18,950 nt of DNA, taken from Acholeplasmataceae bacterium. Lineage in GTDB: Bacteria; Bacillota_I; Bacilli_A; Izemoplasmatales; Hujiaoplasmataceae. Below are positions 1-7,656 of this stretch, in pieces. The stretch spans positions 1-18,950 of the forward strand of contig JAAYZB010000185.1 in NCBI GenBank assembly GCA_012515085.1. Reading direction: 5' to 3'. The stretch's first letter is position 1. Each line of letters starts with the position of its first letter. The notes below the pieces were generated by a model that did no database searches, was not told the origin of the DNA, and saw nothing but the letters and a program-made list of their open reading frames with translations. Made by a program: the position numbers and the translations under genes.

Positions 1-709
1 GATGGGAATTGGTCAATAAATAGACCAATTCGTATTGCAGATCATTGGTATCTTGAAATTCATCCACCAACACGTATCGAAAAATATCCTGATACCTTTT
101 CAAGACAATGGGATGCTGTTGGAAAAGTTCCAACACCAACACCAATAAATCTTGAAAATCGACCAAGTTGTTCTTTTTTAGAAACTGGCAATACGCCGGA
201 TAAATTTCCTCCATGATCGCCTTTACGGGTTGATGGATGACCGAGAGCGCTTGCGGGTCCGATTTGATCATTTCAATCAAAGACGCAAACTGTCTGGGGG
301 AGTAATGTTTGATATCAAAATGATATTCTTTCAAAAGATTTTTCACGACGATTTGGGAATCGTCGTCGTCGATGATCTGAAAGTTGGACTGATATCCCAA
401 CAAATGGATCTCGGATCGGAGGATTTTCGCTCCCAAGGCATGAAAGGTGGAAATCCAAATGCCTTTCAAGGGCAAACGGATCAAATCAAACACCCGCCGC
501 TTCATTTCATCAGCGGCTCGATTCGTGAAAGTAATCGCCAGAATTTCACTTGGCGGAATCCCAATCTCATCAATCAGATAGGCAATTCGATTGGTCAAGA
601 CACGGGTTTTTCCGCTTCCAGCCCCGGCCACGGCCATAATGGGCCCGGAAACGATCTGAACGGCCTCTTTTTGTTGTTCATTCAATTGTTCGAGAATCAC
701 CTTGTTCAC
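1..709 (-). CDS. pcrA: ATP-dependent 3'-5' DNA helicase, UvrD/PcrA family (5' part, runs off the left edge)
   Basis: Superfamily 1A helicase acting in DNA repair and in clearing stalled replication or transcription complexes. About 236 N-terminal residues are visible, roughly a third of a normal PcrA. Near the N-terminus, after the Q-motif region LNEQQKEAV, comes Walker A AGAGSGKT (Lys about residue 34), then motif Ia ITFTNRAADEMKRR, the STFHALG segment, and at the window edge the Walker B motif VDEFQDTN. The start is GTG at 709-707: AGGTGA at 715-720 lies five bases upstream and the reading begins MNKVILEQLNEQQ, matching the usual PcrA N-terminus. The gene has its own extended -10 promoter at 729-737 and is separated from the upstream glnS operon by a terminator. 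The 3' end is outside the window, so a UvrD paralogue other than PcrA cannot be excluded. Confidence 0.93.
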   Translation of the reverse strand, partial: MNKVILEQLNEQQKEAVQIVSGPIMAVAGAGSGKTRVLTNRIAYLIDEIGIPPSEILAITFTNRAADEMKRRVFDLIRLPLKGIWISTFHALGAKILRSEIHLLGYQSNFQIIDDDDSQIVVKNLLKEYHFDIKHYSPRQFASLIEMIKSDPQALSVIHQPVKAIMEEIYPAYCQFLKKNNLVDFQDLLVLVLELFQQHPIVLKRYQDIFRYVLVDEFQDTNDLQYELVYLLTNSH

Positions 710-728
710 ACCGATCACCTTTGATAAT

Positions 729-737
729 ATTATACCA
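729..737 (-). promoter_or_regulatory. Extended -10 promoter of the helicase gene
   Basis: On the minus strand the sequence reads TGGTATAAT, a perfect -10 hexamer preceded by the TG of an extended -10. No good -35 box is seen 16-18 bases upstream. Transcription would start near 722, giving a leader of about a dozen bases that still contains the AGGTGA ribosome binding site. Confidence 0.65.
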
Positions 738-767
738 TGATTTGCCTTGATTTTAGGCGGGAAAACA

Positions 768-798
768 AGAAAAAAACCACGGGTTTTTCCAGTGGTTT
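768..798 (-). terminator. Intrinsic terminator of the tsaE-glnS operon
   Basis: On the minus strand, AAACCAC (798-792) pairs with GTGGTTT (780-774) around an 11-base loop and runs into a T-rich tail. The stem starts at the stop codon of the small membrane protein gene. It separates the operon from the helicase promoter about 40 bases further on. Confidence 0.75.
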
Positions 799-1040
799 CA
801 TTTGTTGTCCTGATTGATTTTTCGTTCGCTGAGATACCGGCGAAACTGCAAAATAAACAAAAGTGTCGCAATGACAAAAATAAGCAGAAAAACTCCGGTA
901 AACACAATCAATTGCCATTCTTCTTCTGGATATTCTGCCAACCGTTCGGCATCCGTCAAGATGAGGAGATTCGTGATACCCATCAAGGCGCTGACGGCCG
1001 CCATGAGAAGACAAAGAGCCATTCTGCCGATTTTTTTCAT
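798..1040 (-). CDS. Small two-helix membrane protein of unknown function
   Basis: Eighty residues with a basic N-terminus (MKKIGR) and two hydrophobic stretches: about residues 6-28 (MALCLLMAAVSALMGITNLL) and about 43-66 (LIVFTGVFLLIFVIATLLFI). They are joined by a short acidic loop containing EYPEEEW, and a basic tail RRYLSERKINQDNK follows. I do not recognise the family. It begins two bases after the glnS stop, and its ribosome binding site (GAGGGTG) lies inside the glnS 3' end, so it is co-translated with that operon. The stop overlaps the operon terminator. Competing frames over the same bases lack comparable start signals. The gene is probably real, because of its ribosome binding site, its position before the terminator and its plausible membrane topology, but nothing shows its role. 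Confidence 0.75.
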   Translation of the reverse strand: MKKIGRMALCLLMAAVSALMGITNLLILTDAERLAEYPEEEWQLIVFTGVFLLIFVIATLLFILQFRRYLSERKINQDNK

Positions 1041-1042
1041 TT

Positions 1043-2677
1043 TTATTTCACCCTCGATTTCAGTTCCACTGTTTGGTTAAAACAAGGAACCCCCGGCAAA
1101 GACAAGCGATCTGTCGCAAAAAAACCTTGGCGGACGAATTGAAATTTATCCCCCGGTTTGGCATGGGCGAGCGCGGCCTCGGCTACCCCCATCTGTATCT
1201 TCCAAGAATCCGGATTGATTCGCTCCTCGAGCGGCCGATCCGAATCGGAATCGACGAGTAGCGGTTCAAACAAGTTGAATTGAGCTTTCGTTGCGGTGCT
1301 TGCTTCCACATAATGGAGATTCCCGTTTGGCTTTCTACCGGTAAATCCCGACCCGGATCGGGTATTGGGATCATAAGTGCATCGCAATTCTTTGATGGAC
1401 CCATCCGGATTTGTGACAACCTCTTCACACTTGATGAAATACGCGTGGATCAACCGGACTTCGAGTCCCATCGACAACCGTTTCCAATGTTTGTTCGGCT
1501 TTTCCATCGCGAAGTCCGATCGTTCAATAAAGAGATGCCTCCCAAATGCAAGTTTTCTCATTCCCAACGATTCATTATCCGCATTGTTTAAAACATCGAG
1601 CCACTCTACTTCGTCGGACAGATAATTTGTGATGGTGACCGGCAGTGGATCCATTACAGCAAAATAGCGACCTACTTTTCCAATCAAATCGTTTCGAAGC
1701 GAATTTTCCAACATTTCACTGGAAACAGTGGAGTTGATCCGGGAGAGCCCCGTACTCAATATAAAATCACGAATCGCCTCGGGCGTGTACCCTCGTCGGC
1801 GAAGACCGACCAACGTGGGCAATCGCGGATCGTCATAGCCCGTCACAACACCGGAATCCACCAACTGTTTCAAGTAGCGTTTCGACATGATCGTGTTCGT
1901 GATGTTCAATCGGCCAAACTCATATTGATGGGGAACATGCTTCGTTTCACAATGAGTGATAAACCAATCATACAAAACTCGATGATCCACGTATTCAAGT
2001 GAACAAAGCGAATGCGTGACCCCCTCAAACGCGTCCTGAAGCGGATGTGCAAAATCATACATCGGATAAATGCACCACTCATCCCCGGTATTATGATGCG
2101 TGGTGTGAAGGATTCGATAGATCACCGGATCCCGCATATTGATATTGGGGCTGGCCATGTCGATTTTGGCTCGCAAGGTTTTTTCTCCGTCTTTGAATTC
2201 ACCTGAGCGCATTCGCGTAAATAAATCCAAGTTTTCTTCCACCGTGCGAGTCCTGTAGGGAGAGTCCTTACCGGCCTCTGTCAATGTCCCGCGAAAATGA
2301 CTGATTTCCTCGGCAGAGAGATCACATACATAAGCCAAACCTTTTTTGATCAAGCGAACGGCCAGCTGATAACTTTCTTCAAAGTAGTCTGAGCCAAATA
2401 CGACTTGGGCGGGCTGATATCCGAGCCACTGGATATCGTCCTTGATGGCATTGACAAATGAAACGTCTTCTTTCACCGGATTCGTATCATCGAACCGAAG
2501 ATTGGTTCTTCCACCATACATCCGCGCCAGTTCAAAGTTGGTAATGATGGCACGGGCATGCCCGATATGCAGATACGCATTGGGTTCTGGCGGAAATCGC
2601 GTGACGATTTCTTTGACTCGGCCTTCGGCCAAATCCTCTTCCATGATCGTTTTAATGAAATTTGATTCCATTTCCAT
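1043..2677 (-). CDS. glnS: Glutaminyl-tRNA synthetase
   Basis: Class Ic synthetase that charges tRNA-Gln with glutamine. The protein has 544 residues, close to the usual 550. The ATP-binding signature RFPPEPNAYLHIGHARA (residues about 27-43) has the GlnRS-type PPEPN before HIGH. FDDTNP follows. The GlnRS-specific block YDFAHPLQDAFEGVTHSLCSLEY comes next, the KMSKS equivalent is IMSKRYL near residue 265, and a C-terminal beta-barrel anticodon-binding region with FTGRKPNGNLHYVEA follows. These separate it from GluRS. The ATG at 2677 has AGGAGG at 2685-2690, which overlaps the tsaD stop. It is the fifth gene of the tsa operon and is followed directly by a small membrane protein. Many Bacillota lack GlnRS and form Gln-tRNA with GatCAB, so its presence here is notable. 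Confidence 0.95.
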   Translation of the reverse strand: MEMESNFIKTIMEEDLAEGRVKEIVTRFPPEPNAYLHIGHARAIITNFELARMYGGRTNLRFDDTNPVKEDVSFVNAIKDDIQWLGYQPAQVVFGSDYFEESYQLAVRLIKKGLAYVCDLSAEEISHFRGTLTEAGKDSPYRTRTVEENLDLFTRMRSGEFKDGEKTLRAKIDMASPNINMRDPVIYRILHTTHHNTGDEWCIYPMYDFAHPLQDAFEGVTHSLCSLEYVDHRVLYDWFITHCETKHVPHQYEFGRLNITNTIMSKRYLKQLVDSGVVTGYDDPRLPTLVGLRRRGYTPEAIRDFILSTGLSRINSTVSSEMLENSLRNDLIGKVGRYFAVMDPLPVTITNYLSDEVEWLDVLNNADNESLGMRKLAFGRHLFIERSDFAMEKPNKHWKRLSMGLEVRLIHAYFIKCEEVVTNPDGSIKELRCTYDPNTRSGSGFTGRKPNGNLHYVEASTATKAQFNLFEPLLVDSDSDRPLEERINPDSWKIQMGVAEAALAHAKPGDKFQFVRQGFFATDRLSLPGVPCFNQTVELKSRVK

Positions 2678-2688
2678 AGAAAAACCTC

Positions 2689-3684
2689 CTACACCAATTC
2701 CAATCGCGAGGATCCATTGAGATCCATGAGATCAGATACTGGGCGTTTTTGATATTTGAAATAACCCGCGACAGCAATCATCGCCGCGTTGTCTGTGCAA
2801 TACTGTAGCGCAGGGAAATAAACCGGCACATCGGTGATCGTCGCTTGCATTTTGGCCCTGAGCCCTTTGTTTGCGGCGACACCACCGGCGACAATCACCT
2901 GCTTTACTCGGTATTCATTTTTAGCGATTTCGGTTTTTTTGACTACTACATCGGTCACGGCTTCTTGAAAGCTTCGACAATAATTTTCGATAGAAATCGT
3001 TTCTTGACGTTGCCTTTGGTTGTGATACTGATTGATCACATGTGATTTCAACCCGGAAAAACTGAAATTGTAATCATGTGAATCGATCATCGGCCGGGGA
3101 AAGTTCATCGTGTCTTTCCCACTTTGGGCCAATTTGTCGACTTGAGGCCCTCCTGGATACGCGAGTCCGAAGATGCGGGCAATCTTGTCATAGGCTTCCC
3201 CCACCGCATCATCTTGGGTCTCCCCAAGTTTCACAAAATCGAAATGTTCCCGCATCAAGACGAGTTCGGTATGTCCTCCCGACACCACAAGGGCCAATAA
3301 TGGAAATTTCATGTCGTGTTCGATGTGGTTGGCGTAAATGTGCCCAGTGATGTGTTGAACGCCGATCAGCGGAAGCTGATAATTCATCGCGATGACTTTG
3401 GCGGCATTGACTCCAATCAATAAAGAACCAATCAATCCCGGCCCAGCGGTGACGGCCACCAGATCGATTGCGGAATAATCGATCTTTGCTTGTTTCATTG
3501 CCTGGTCAAACACCAGCGTGATTCCTTTGACGTGTTCTCTGGAGGCGATTTCCGGAACGACCCCGCCGTATTCTTTATGAATATCAATTTGACTCAAAAC
3601 CGCGTTTGACAAGACCGTTTTTCCATCTTTGACTAAACTGACGCTCGTCTCATCACAACTGGTTTCTATTCCCATAACAATCAT
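2689..3684 (-). CDS. tsaD: tRNA N6-threonylcarbamoyladenosine (t6A37) transferase TsaD
   Basis: Catalytic subunit that transfers the threonylcarbamoyl group onto A37 of ANN-decoding tRNAs, working with TsaB and TsaE. The protein has 331 residues, near the family norm of about 340. It starts MGIETSCDET after three extra residues. It has the metal-binding HITGH (H111, H115), the nucleotide loop VSGGHTEL (about 134-141), FSGLKSH in the middle, and the C-terminal DNAAMIAVAGY. The ATG at 3684 follows GAAGGAA by seven bases and overlaps the rimI stop as ATGA, suggesting coupled translation. The inner ATG three codons later is a possible alternative start. The stop lies within the glnS ribosome binding site. 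Confidence 0.96.
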   Translation of the reverse strand: MIVMGIETSCDETSVSLVKDGKTVLSNAVLSQIDIHKEYGGVVPEIASREHVKGITLVFDQAMKQAKIDYSAIDLVAVTAGPGLIGSLLIGVNAAKVIAMNYQLPLIGVQHITGHIYANHIEHDMKFPLLALVVSGGHTELVLMREHFDFVKLGETQDDAVGEAYDKIARIFGLAYPGGPQVDKLAQSGKDTMNFPRPMIDSHDYNFSFSGLKSHVINQYHNQRQRQETISIENYCRSFQEAVTDVVVKKTEIAKNEYRVKQVIVAGGVAANKGLRAKMQATITDVPVYFPALQYCTDNAAMIAVAGYFKYQKRPVSDLMDLNGSSRLELV

Positions 3685-4142
3685 TGTTGGTTTCCTTCAC
3701 ATTTCTTCAGCATTAACAGGGCGTCTTCCCCATCGTCGTAATAGTGTTGTCTTTTCGCCACTTTATCAAATCCCAGCCGTTCATAAAAATGAATGGCTCG
3801 GAGGTTGGACTCACGAACCTCGAGCGTCAGATTCAGGACAGCATACGCTTGAATATAATCGAGAATATAATCAAAAAGCATTTTCCCGAGCCCTTGGTGC
3901 TGATAATCGGGCAACAGGTAAAAATTCATCACTTGAGCGTTCGGAACATCGATCCAAAGGCCGATATGTCCAAGCAATACTCCGCAATCCAAATCCTCCA
4001 AGACAAAATAATGGGCAAAAGGATTATTGGTGAGTTCGTTCGTCAAGGTCGCTTCTCCGAGAGTGTGTCCGAGGACGATCATATCCATACGAATGACTTC
4101 CGGGATATGTTCAATTTCCATTTTTCGAATCGAGGGCGTCAT
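3681..4142 (-). CDS. rimI: Ribosomal protein bS18-type N-alpha-acetyltransferase RimI (GNAT)
   Basis: GNAT-fold enzyme of 153 residues. The acetyl-CoA pyrophosphate loop is YQHQGLGKML (about residues 80-89), followed by LEVRESNLRAIHFYERLGF and the RimI-type tail KRQHYYDDGEDALLML. These last two blocks are the family hallmark. In E. coli RimI acetylates the N-terminal alanine of ribosomal protein S18; in Bacilli the substrate range is less certain. It lies between tsaB and tsaD, overlapping both by four bases (ATGA on each side), the usual Firmicutes order. The start is fixed by the overlap with tsaB and gives a typical family length. Confidence 0.93.
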   Translation of the reverse strand: MTPSIRKMEIEHIPEVIRMDMIVLGHTLGEATLTNELTNNPFAHYFVLEDLDCGVLLGHIGLWIDVPNAQVMNFYLLPDYQHQGLGKMLFDYILDYIQAYAVLNLTLEVRESNLRAIHFYERLGFDKVAKRQHYYDDGEDALLMLKKCEGNQQ

Positions 4143-4747
4143 GACAAATTGCGATTCCTTTCGGCTTCGGTAATCTGTAGATAGTTGGGGACCAGCTCAT
4201 GAATATTCGCCACTTCCGATAACAGATCACTCGCAATGATCCGATCGATCCGTGGCTTTCCAGACGTGACGATCACCGCTTTCCCAAGGTGGTCTTTCTT
4301 GAAGGCTTCAATGTTGGCGAGCGTATCAACTACGCGGTTTTCCAACGTTTCACCATTGAAGTGATATAGCCCCATATAAGCATTGTTTCGTCGTGCATCG
4401 ATCAATGGAAGAATCCAATCGTCATCCGCTGACGAAGCAAGCAACGCAAGCGATGAGACTGTCTGAATTTTGATTTGATTCAAATAACCGATCATCTTGG
4501 CGATCGCCACCCCGATGCGAACGCCGGTATAACTGCCGGGTCCGATCCCGACAATCACCTCATCGATATCCGGCAATTGAAGCTCATGGCGTTTTAATAA
4601 CCGTTCCATTTGTGGCATGATAGTGACCGAGTGATTGTTCAACCCCATTTCATAGACGTTGTCCATTTCTTGCTCATCAATTACCAAGCTCAAATAAATA
4701 TGGCTTGTGGCGGTATCAATTACCAAGCGTTTCCACGATTTTTTCAT
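4139..4747 (-). CDS. tsaB: t6A biosynthesis protein TsaB
   Basis: Non-catalytic ASKHA-fold partner that dimerises with TsaD in the t6A complex. It has 202 residues, somewhat shorter than the 220-240 typical of the family. The N-terminus carries RLVIDTATSHIYLSL, equivalent to the family's LAIDTST start, then ITV/I-type HSVTIMPQMERLL, and VIVGIGPGSYTGVRIGVAIAK, which is the most conserved block. The ATG at 4747 lies eight bases after AGGAAG and produces a 32-base overlap with the end of tsaE. A TTG eight codons in would also give a family-like start, but has a worse upstream signal. It overlaps rimI by four bases. Confidence 0.93.
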   Translation of the reverse strand: MKKSWKRLVIDTATSHIYLSLVIDEQEMDNVYEMGLNNHSVTIMPQMERLLKRHELQLPDIDEVIVGIGPGSYTGVRIGVAIAKMIGYLNQIKIQTVSSLALLASSADDDWILPLIDARRNNAYMGLYHFNGETLENRVVDTLANIEAFKKDHLGKAVIVTSGKPRIDRIIASDLLSEVANIHELVPNYLQITEAERNRNLS

Positions 4748-5165
4748 AACGTCCGCTTCCTTTTACTGTCAAGATTCTTGTGGTTTGGCCCGTGATTGCG
4801 ATATTGATAGTGAGCATTTCCTCCGGTAATTGCGCCAAGATTATGGGATACCATTCGATGACACAGATCCCCTCGCCATAAATGTAGTCATCCATGGTTG
4901 GGTCTTTTCCGGATTGTTCCAAGCGATAGACATCGATATGATAAAAAGGAACGTTTCCCTGATAGATCTTCAACAGCGTGAAGGTGGGTGAATTCACCGT
5001 ATCAGAAACGCCCAAATGGCGAGCGAGAAATTTTGTGAATGTCGTTTTCCCGCTGCCAAGATCTCCAGCAAGACCAACAATACTTCCTTTACCCAATTGC
5101 TGGGCAATTTTTTCAGCCAATCGATCCATTTCATCAACTGAAACGATTGAGATCACTTTTTCCAT
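4716..5165 (-). CDS. tsaE: t6A biosynthesis ATPase TsaE
   Basis: P-loop ATPase that regenerates the TsaB-TsaD complex during t6A formation. With the start used here it has 149 residues. Walker A is GDLGSGKTT (Lys 40), followed by the family motif VNSPTFTLLKIYQG, HIDVYRL and GICVIEWYP. Longer readings from ATG at 5192 or 5174 are possible. However, the -10 box at 5193-5198 would put the transcript start near 5186, downstream of the 5192 codon. The ATG at 5165 follows GGATGGA by four bases and gives MEKVISIVSVDEMDRLAEK, a family-like N-terminus. It is the first gene of the tsa-glnS operon. The exact start remains moderately uncertain. Confidence 0.92.
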   Translation of the reverse strand: MEKVISIVSVDEMDRLAEKIAQQLGKGSIVGLAGDLGSGKTTFTKFLARHLGVSDTVNSPTFTLLKIYQGNVPFYHIDVYRLEQSGKDPTMDDYIYGEGICVIEWYPIILAQLPEEMLTINIAITGQTTRILTVKGSGRYEKIVETLGN

Positions 5166-5192
5166 ATATTCCATCCATTTCTGTCCATTCAA

Positions 5193-5201
5193 ATTATATC
5201 A
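5193..5201 (-). promoter_or_regulatory. Extended -10 promoter of the tsaE-tsaB-rimI-tsaD-glnS operon
   Basis: Minus strand TGATATAAT, a perfect extended -10. A TTGGAA lies upstream, but only 15 bases from the hexamer. It faces away from the dgkB promoter about 100 bases away, so both may share regulatory sequence between them. No clear operator palindrome was seen there. Confidence 0.65.
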
Positions 5202-5301
5202 TATAAATGTGATTTCCAAGGTGATATCTTGTATGGGGGCTTGTGTATTACCGAACCATCAAGATTTTTGTATGATGAAACTCACATAATTTTAACGTTT
5301 G

Positions 5302-5310
5302 TGATATAAT
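5302..5310 (+). promoter_or_regulatory. Extended -10 promoter of the lipid kinase gene
   Basis: TGATATAAT, identical to the box facing the opposite way at 5193-5201. No convincing -35 is seen. Predicted transcription start is near 5317, just before the GAGGAGA sequence, so the whole leader from 5317 to the ATG at 5369 would be transcribed. Confidence 0.6.
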
Positions 5311-5317
5311 ATTCTTC

Positions 5318-5378
5318 GAGGAGATTGTTGGATTTTTTTCAAGGTCGCTATCCAACAAAACGCGAAAAATGTTTTTGA
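5318..5378 (+). promoter_or_regulatory. Leader with displaced Shine-Dalgarno, small hairpin and possible overlapping mini-ORF
   Basis: GAGGAGA at 5318-5324 is a good ribosome binding site, but it lies 44 bases before the ATG at 5369, which itself has no purine-rich site nearby. GTTGGA (5327-5332) and TCCAAC (5351-5356) can pair between them. Starting from TTG at 5325 or 5328, a short reading frame of 16-17 codons runs to TGA at 5376-5378 and overlaps the first codons of the kinase gene in another frame. Either the hairpin brings the site close to the ATG, or a leader peptide couples translation. Both are inferences. Confidence 0.4.
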
Positions 5379-6250
5379 TCATCCATAACCCGTTGTCTAA
5401 TAATCGAAAATCAAAAAAAAATACGAATAAGGTCGTCCGCTTCTTTCGGCGTCACCATATCCCGTTTATTTTGCGTTCGTCTTTGAAAATCGAAAATCTA
5501 GATGAGTATCTTGCGAGCAACGCCTCGATCGAACACATTCTGCATTTGGGCGGAGACGGTTCCATCAACTATTTGATCAACAGCGTCGATATCACCGAGA
5601 TCAAGCAACCGATCTATCTTTCAAAGAGTGGATCGGGCAACGATTTTCTCAGGAGTCTCAAACAACTCGGCACTGGAAATATCACCTTGTCCACGGCTCA
5701 TACCAACGTGAAAGACACGCTCTTCATCAACGGTTGCGGTATCGGCGTCGATGCCTCGGTGTGCCATTATGTGAATAATGACAAGCGGAAAAACAAACTA
5801 TCCTATTTTAAAAATGTTTTCAAAGCCGTTTCCGCATTCAAACGCATCGAAATCGATCTGAAAGTCGACGGAAAGGACTATCATTATAAAGACGCTTACT
5901 TTGTGTCGATTCAAAACGGGAAATATTTTGGTGGCGGAATGAAAGTGGCTCCAAATGCGGATATCACCGATGATCAATATGAGGTTTGTGTTGCTTTTAA
6001 CTTAAATGCCTTTTTGTTACAATTGCTTTTCTTGACCATTTATTCCGGATCACATGTTCATTTGAAAAAACGCGTCGCCATGCACCGCGGGAAAAACATC
6101 TCTGTCAAAGTCTCTTCTCCTTGCTACTTCCAAGCCGATGGCGAAGTTCTTGCGGACGTAAAAGAATTGACAGTCGAAAAAGCCAAATCTCGAAACTTGA
6201 TCGCTTTTCAAAAAAACGCCATCAAAGCCGAATTTTCACAAAAAAAATAA
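5369..6250 (+). CDS. dgkB: Diacylglycerol/lipid kinase family protein (DagK/YegS type)
   Basis: Soluble ATP-dependent lipid kinase of 293 residues, the family's usual length. In Gram-positives DgkB phosphorylates diacylglycerol released by lipoteichoic acid synthesis so it re-enters phospholipid synthesis. Visible motifs: MFLIIHNPLS at the start, HLGGDGSINYLI (the GGDGTxN nucleotide loop with Ser for Thr), SGSGNDFLRSL, GIGVDASV, QNGKYFGGGMKVAPNADITDD, and CYFQADGE near the C-terminus. These cover both the catalytic and the beta-sandwich domains. The ATG at 5369 gives a family-like N-terminus, but no Shine-Dalgarno sits next to it. It is a monocistronic plus-strand unit ending in a strong terminator. 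DgkB versus a YegS-like kinase of unknown substrate cannot be decided from sequence alone. Confidence 0.88.
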   Translation: MFLIIHNPLSNNRKSKKNTNKVVRFFRRHHIPFILRSSLKIENLDEYLASNASIEHILHLGGDGSINYLINSVDITEIKQPIYLSKSGSGNDFLRSLKQLGTGNITLSTAHTNVKDTLFINGCGIGVDASVCHYVNNDKRKNKLSYFKNVFKAVSAFKRIEIDLKVDGKDYHYKDAYFVSIQNGKYFGGGMKVAPNADITDDQYEVCVAFNLNAFLLQLLFLTIYSGSHVHLKKRVAMHRGKNISVKVSSPCYFQADGEVLADVKELTVEKAKSRNLIAFQKNAIKAEFSQKK

Positions 6251-6267
6251 AATAAGCATTTAAAATT

Positions 6268-6314
6268 AAATGCGACCTTCACACAAATCTCTTGTGTCCT
6301 GGTCGCATTTTTTT
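6268..6314. terminator. Strong intrinsic terminator between convergent dgkB and pgi
   Basis: AAATGCGACC (6268-6277) pairs perfectly with GGTCGCATTT (6301-6310), and an inner ACACAA/TTGTGT adds to the stem. On the plus strand it ends in an uninterrupted T run, so it mainly serves dgkB. On the minus strand the tail is less U-rich but it may also end pgi transcripts. Confidence 0.9.
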
Positions 6315-6331
6315 ATGATCATCCCTAAGCT

Positions 6332-7630
6332 TTATTGTATTCCTGGTTTATCTAGTAAGCGGAACATGTTTTTCTTATACTGTTCCACACCCGGCTGATT
6401 GAAAGGGTTGATTCCCAATATGTAGCCGCTGATCCCTACCGCTAATTCAAAGAAATAGAACAAGTATCCCAAGGAATATGGATCCAGCTTATCCAGATTC
6501 AAGATCAAATTAGGCACTTGGCCGCTTATATGCGCCATCAATGTTCCTTCAAAAGCCCGCTTGTTCACCACATCCAGTGTTTTTCCAGCCAAATAGTTGA
6601 GCCCATCAAAATCCGATGGTTCTTTTTCAATCAAAACGTCTTTTTGCGGTTCATTGATTTGAATCACGGTTTCAAACAACAACCGTCTGCCTTCTTGAAT
6701 GTATTGACCTAGTGAATGAAGGTCAGTCGAAAAAGACGCGCTTGCGACAAACAATCCTTTTCCGTCTTTTCCTTCCGACTCCGCAAACAGCTGTTTCCAC
6801 CATTCGGCGAGCTGATTCAACTTTGGTTCGTAATTGACCAGCATTTCACACGGGATTTCTTTCCGATATAAAAGATTCCTGGCAGCCGCATACAGCATCG
6901 CATCGTTCTTCCAGTAAGAAGCGTTCAGATAGTGGTTTCGCGCCGCTTTTGCGCCAGCTAAAAGTCTTTTGATGGAAATTCCCATGGCCGCAATCGGCAA
7001 CAATCCGACTGGCGTCAACACGCTGAATCGTCCCCCAATATCATCCGGGATTACAAAGCTTTCATACTGTTGCTGATTCGCCAGTTTTTTTAGCGCCCCT
7101 TTTTTTCGGTCGGAGGTCACAAATACCCTCTTCGAAGCTTCATCCCCATATTTTGCTTTCAAAAGGTTGTTTAAAGCCCGAAAGGCAATCGCCGGTTCGA
7201 TGGTCGTTCCAGATTTGGAGATGACATTGATCGCAAATTCTTTGTTTTTCAAATAGAAGAGTAACTCGGAGAGGTATTGAGAAGACAATGTCTGTCCGGC
7301 ATAGATAATTTCCATCCGCTTTCGAGACGAAAAATATGGTCTTAACGCTTCAACCGCTGCACGGGTACCAAGATAAGATCCCCCGATTCCAATCACAACC
7401 AAGACGTTTGCCATGGAGCGAATTTTTTTTGCACAAGTCAAAATCCGATTCAATTCATCTTCATCAAACGTGACAGGGAGATCGAGCCAACCGCGAAATT
7501 CTTGTCCTGGACCACTACCGTTTAGAAGCGTCCGCTTGGCTTCCTCAACCTCTTTTCGAATTGTTTCAAAATCCGTTTTTGATAAAAAATGGGACATTGA
7601 GTCCAGTTTCAACTCCAAGACTTTACGCAT
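6332..7630 (-). CDS. pgi: Glucose-6-phosphate isomerase
   Basis: Interconverts glucose 6-phosphate and fructose 6-phosphate in glycolysis and gluconeogenesis. The protein has 432 residues, matching the short Gram-positive type (about 450) rather than the 550-residue proteobacterial type. Motifs in order: VVIGIGGSYLGTRAAVEAL, NVISKSGTTIEPAIAF (phosphate-binding), GGRFSVLTPVGLLPIAAMG (family signature), QYIQEG with the catalytic Glu, and NPFNQPGVEQYKKNMF with the catalytic Lys near the C-terminus. The ATG at 7630 follows GGAGGTG at 7636-7642 by five bases. It is a single-gene unit with its own promoter and converges on dgkB. Confidence 0.95.
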   Translation of the reverse strand: MRKVLELKLDSMSHFLSKTDFETIRKEVEEAKRTLLNGSGPGQEFRGWLDLPVTFDEDELNRILTCAKKIRSMANVLVVIGIGGSYLGTRAAVEALRPYFSSRKRMEIIYAGQTLSSQYLSELLFYLKNKEFAINVISKSGTTIEPAIAFRALNNLLKAKYGDEASKRVFVTSDRKKGALKKLANQQQYESFVIPDDIGGRFSVLTPVGLLPIAAMGISIKRLLAGAKAARNHYLNASYWKNDAMLYAAARNLLYRKEIPCEMLVNYEPKLNQLAEWWKQLFAESEGKDGKGLFVASASFSTDLHSLGQYIQEGRRLLFETVIQINEPQKDVLIEKEPSDFDGLNYLAGKTLDVVNKRAFEGTLMAHISGQVPNLILNLDKLDPYSLGYLFYFFELAVGISGYILGINPFNQPGVEQYKKNMFRLLDKPGIQ

Positions 7631-7656
7631 TAGAACACCTCCAGGATGACATCATC

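Noticed and set aside
230..724. Plus-strand open frame of 164 codons opposite the helicase
   Set aside because: It is the antisense shadow of a helicase frame with clear Walker A and B motifs; it has no ribosome binding site or domain.
730..1142. Other open frames overlapping the small membrane protein (both strands)
   Set aside because: They lack ribosome binding sites and run through the terminator hairpin or the glnS end; only the 798-1040 frame fits the operon.
2678..2700. T-box or other riboswitch in front of glnS
   Set aside because: Only 11 bases separate tsaD and glnS, which leaves no room for a leader; glnS is inside the operon.
5166..5192. Longer start for TsaE at 5192
   Set aside because: It would precede the transcription start predicted from the TATAAT box at 5193-5198, and the family N-terminus fits the ATG at 5165.
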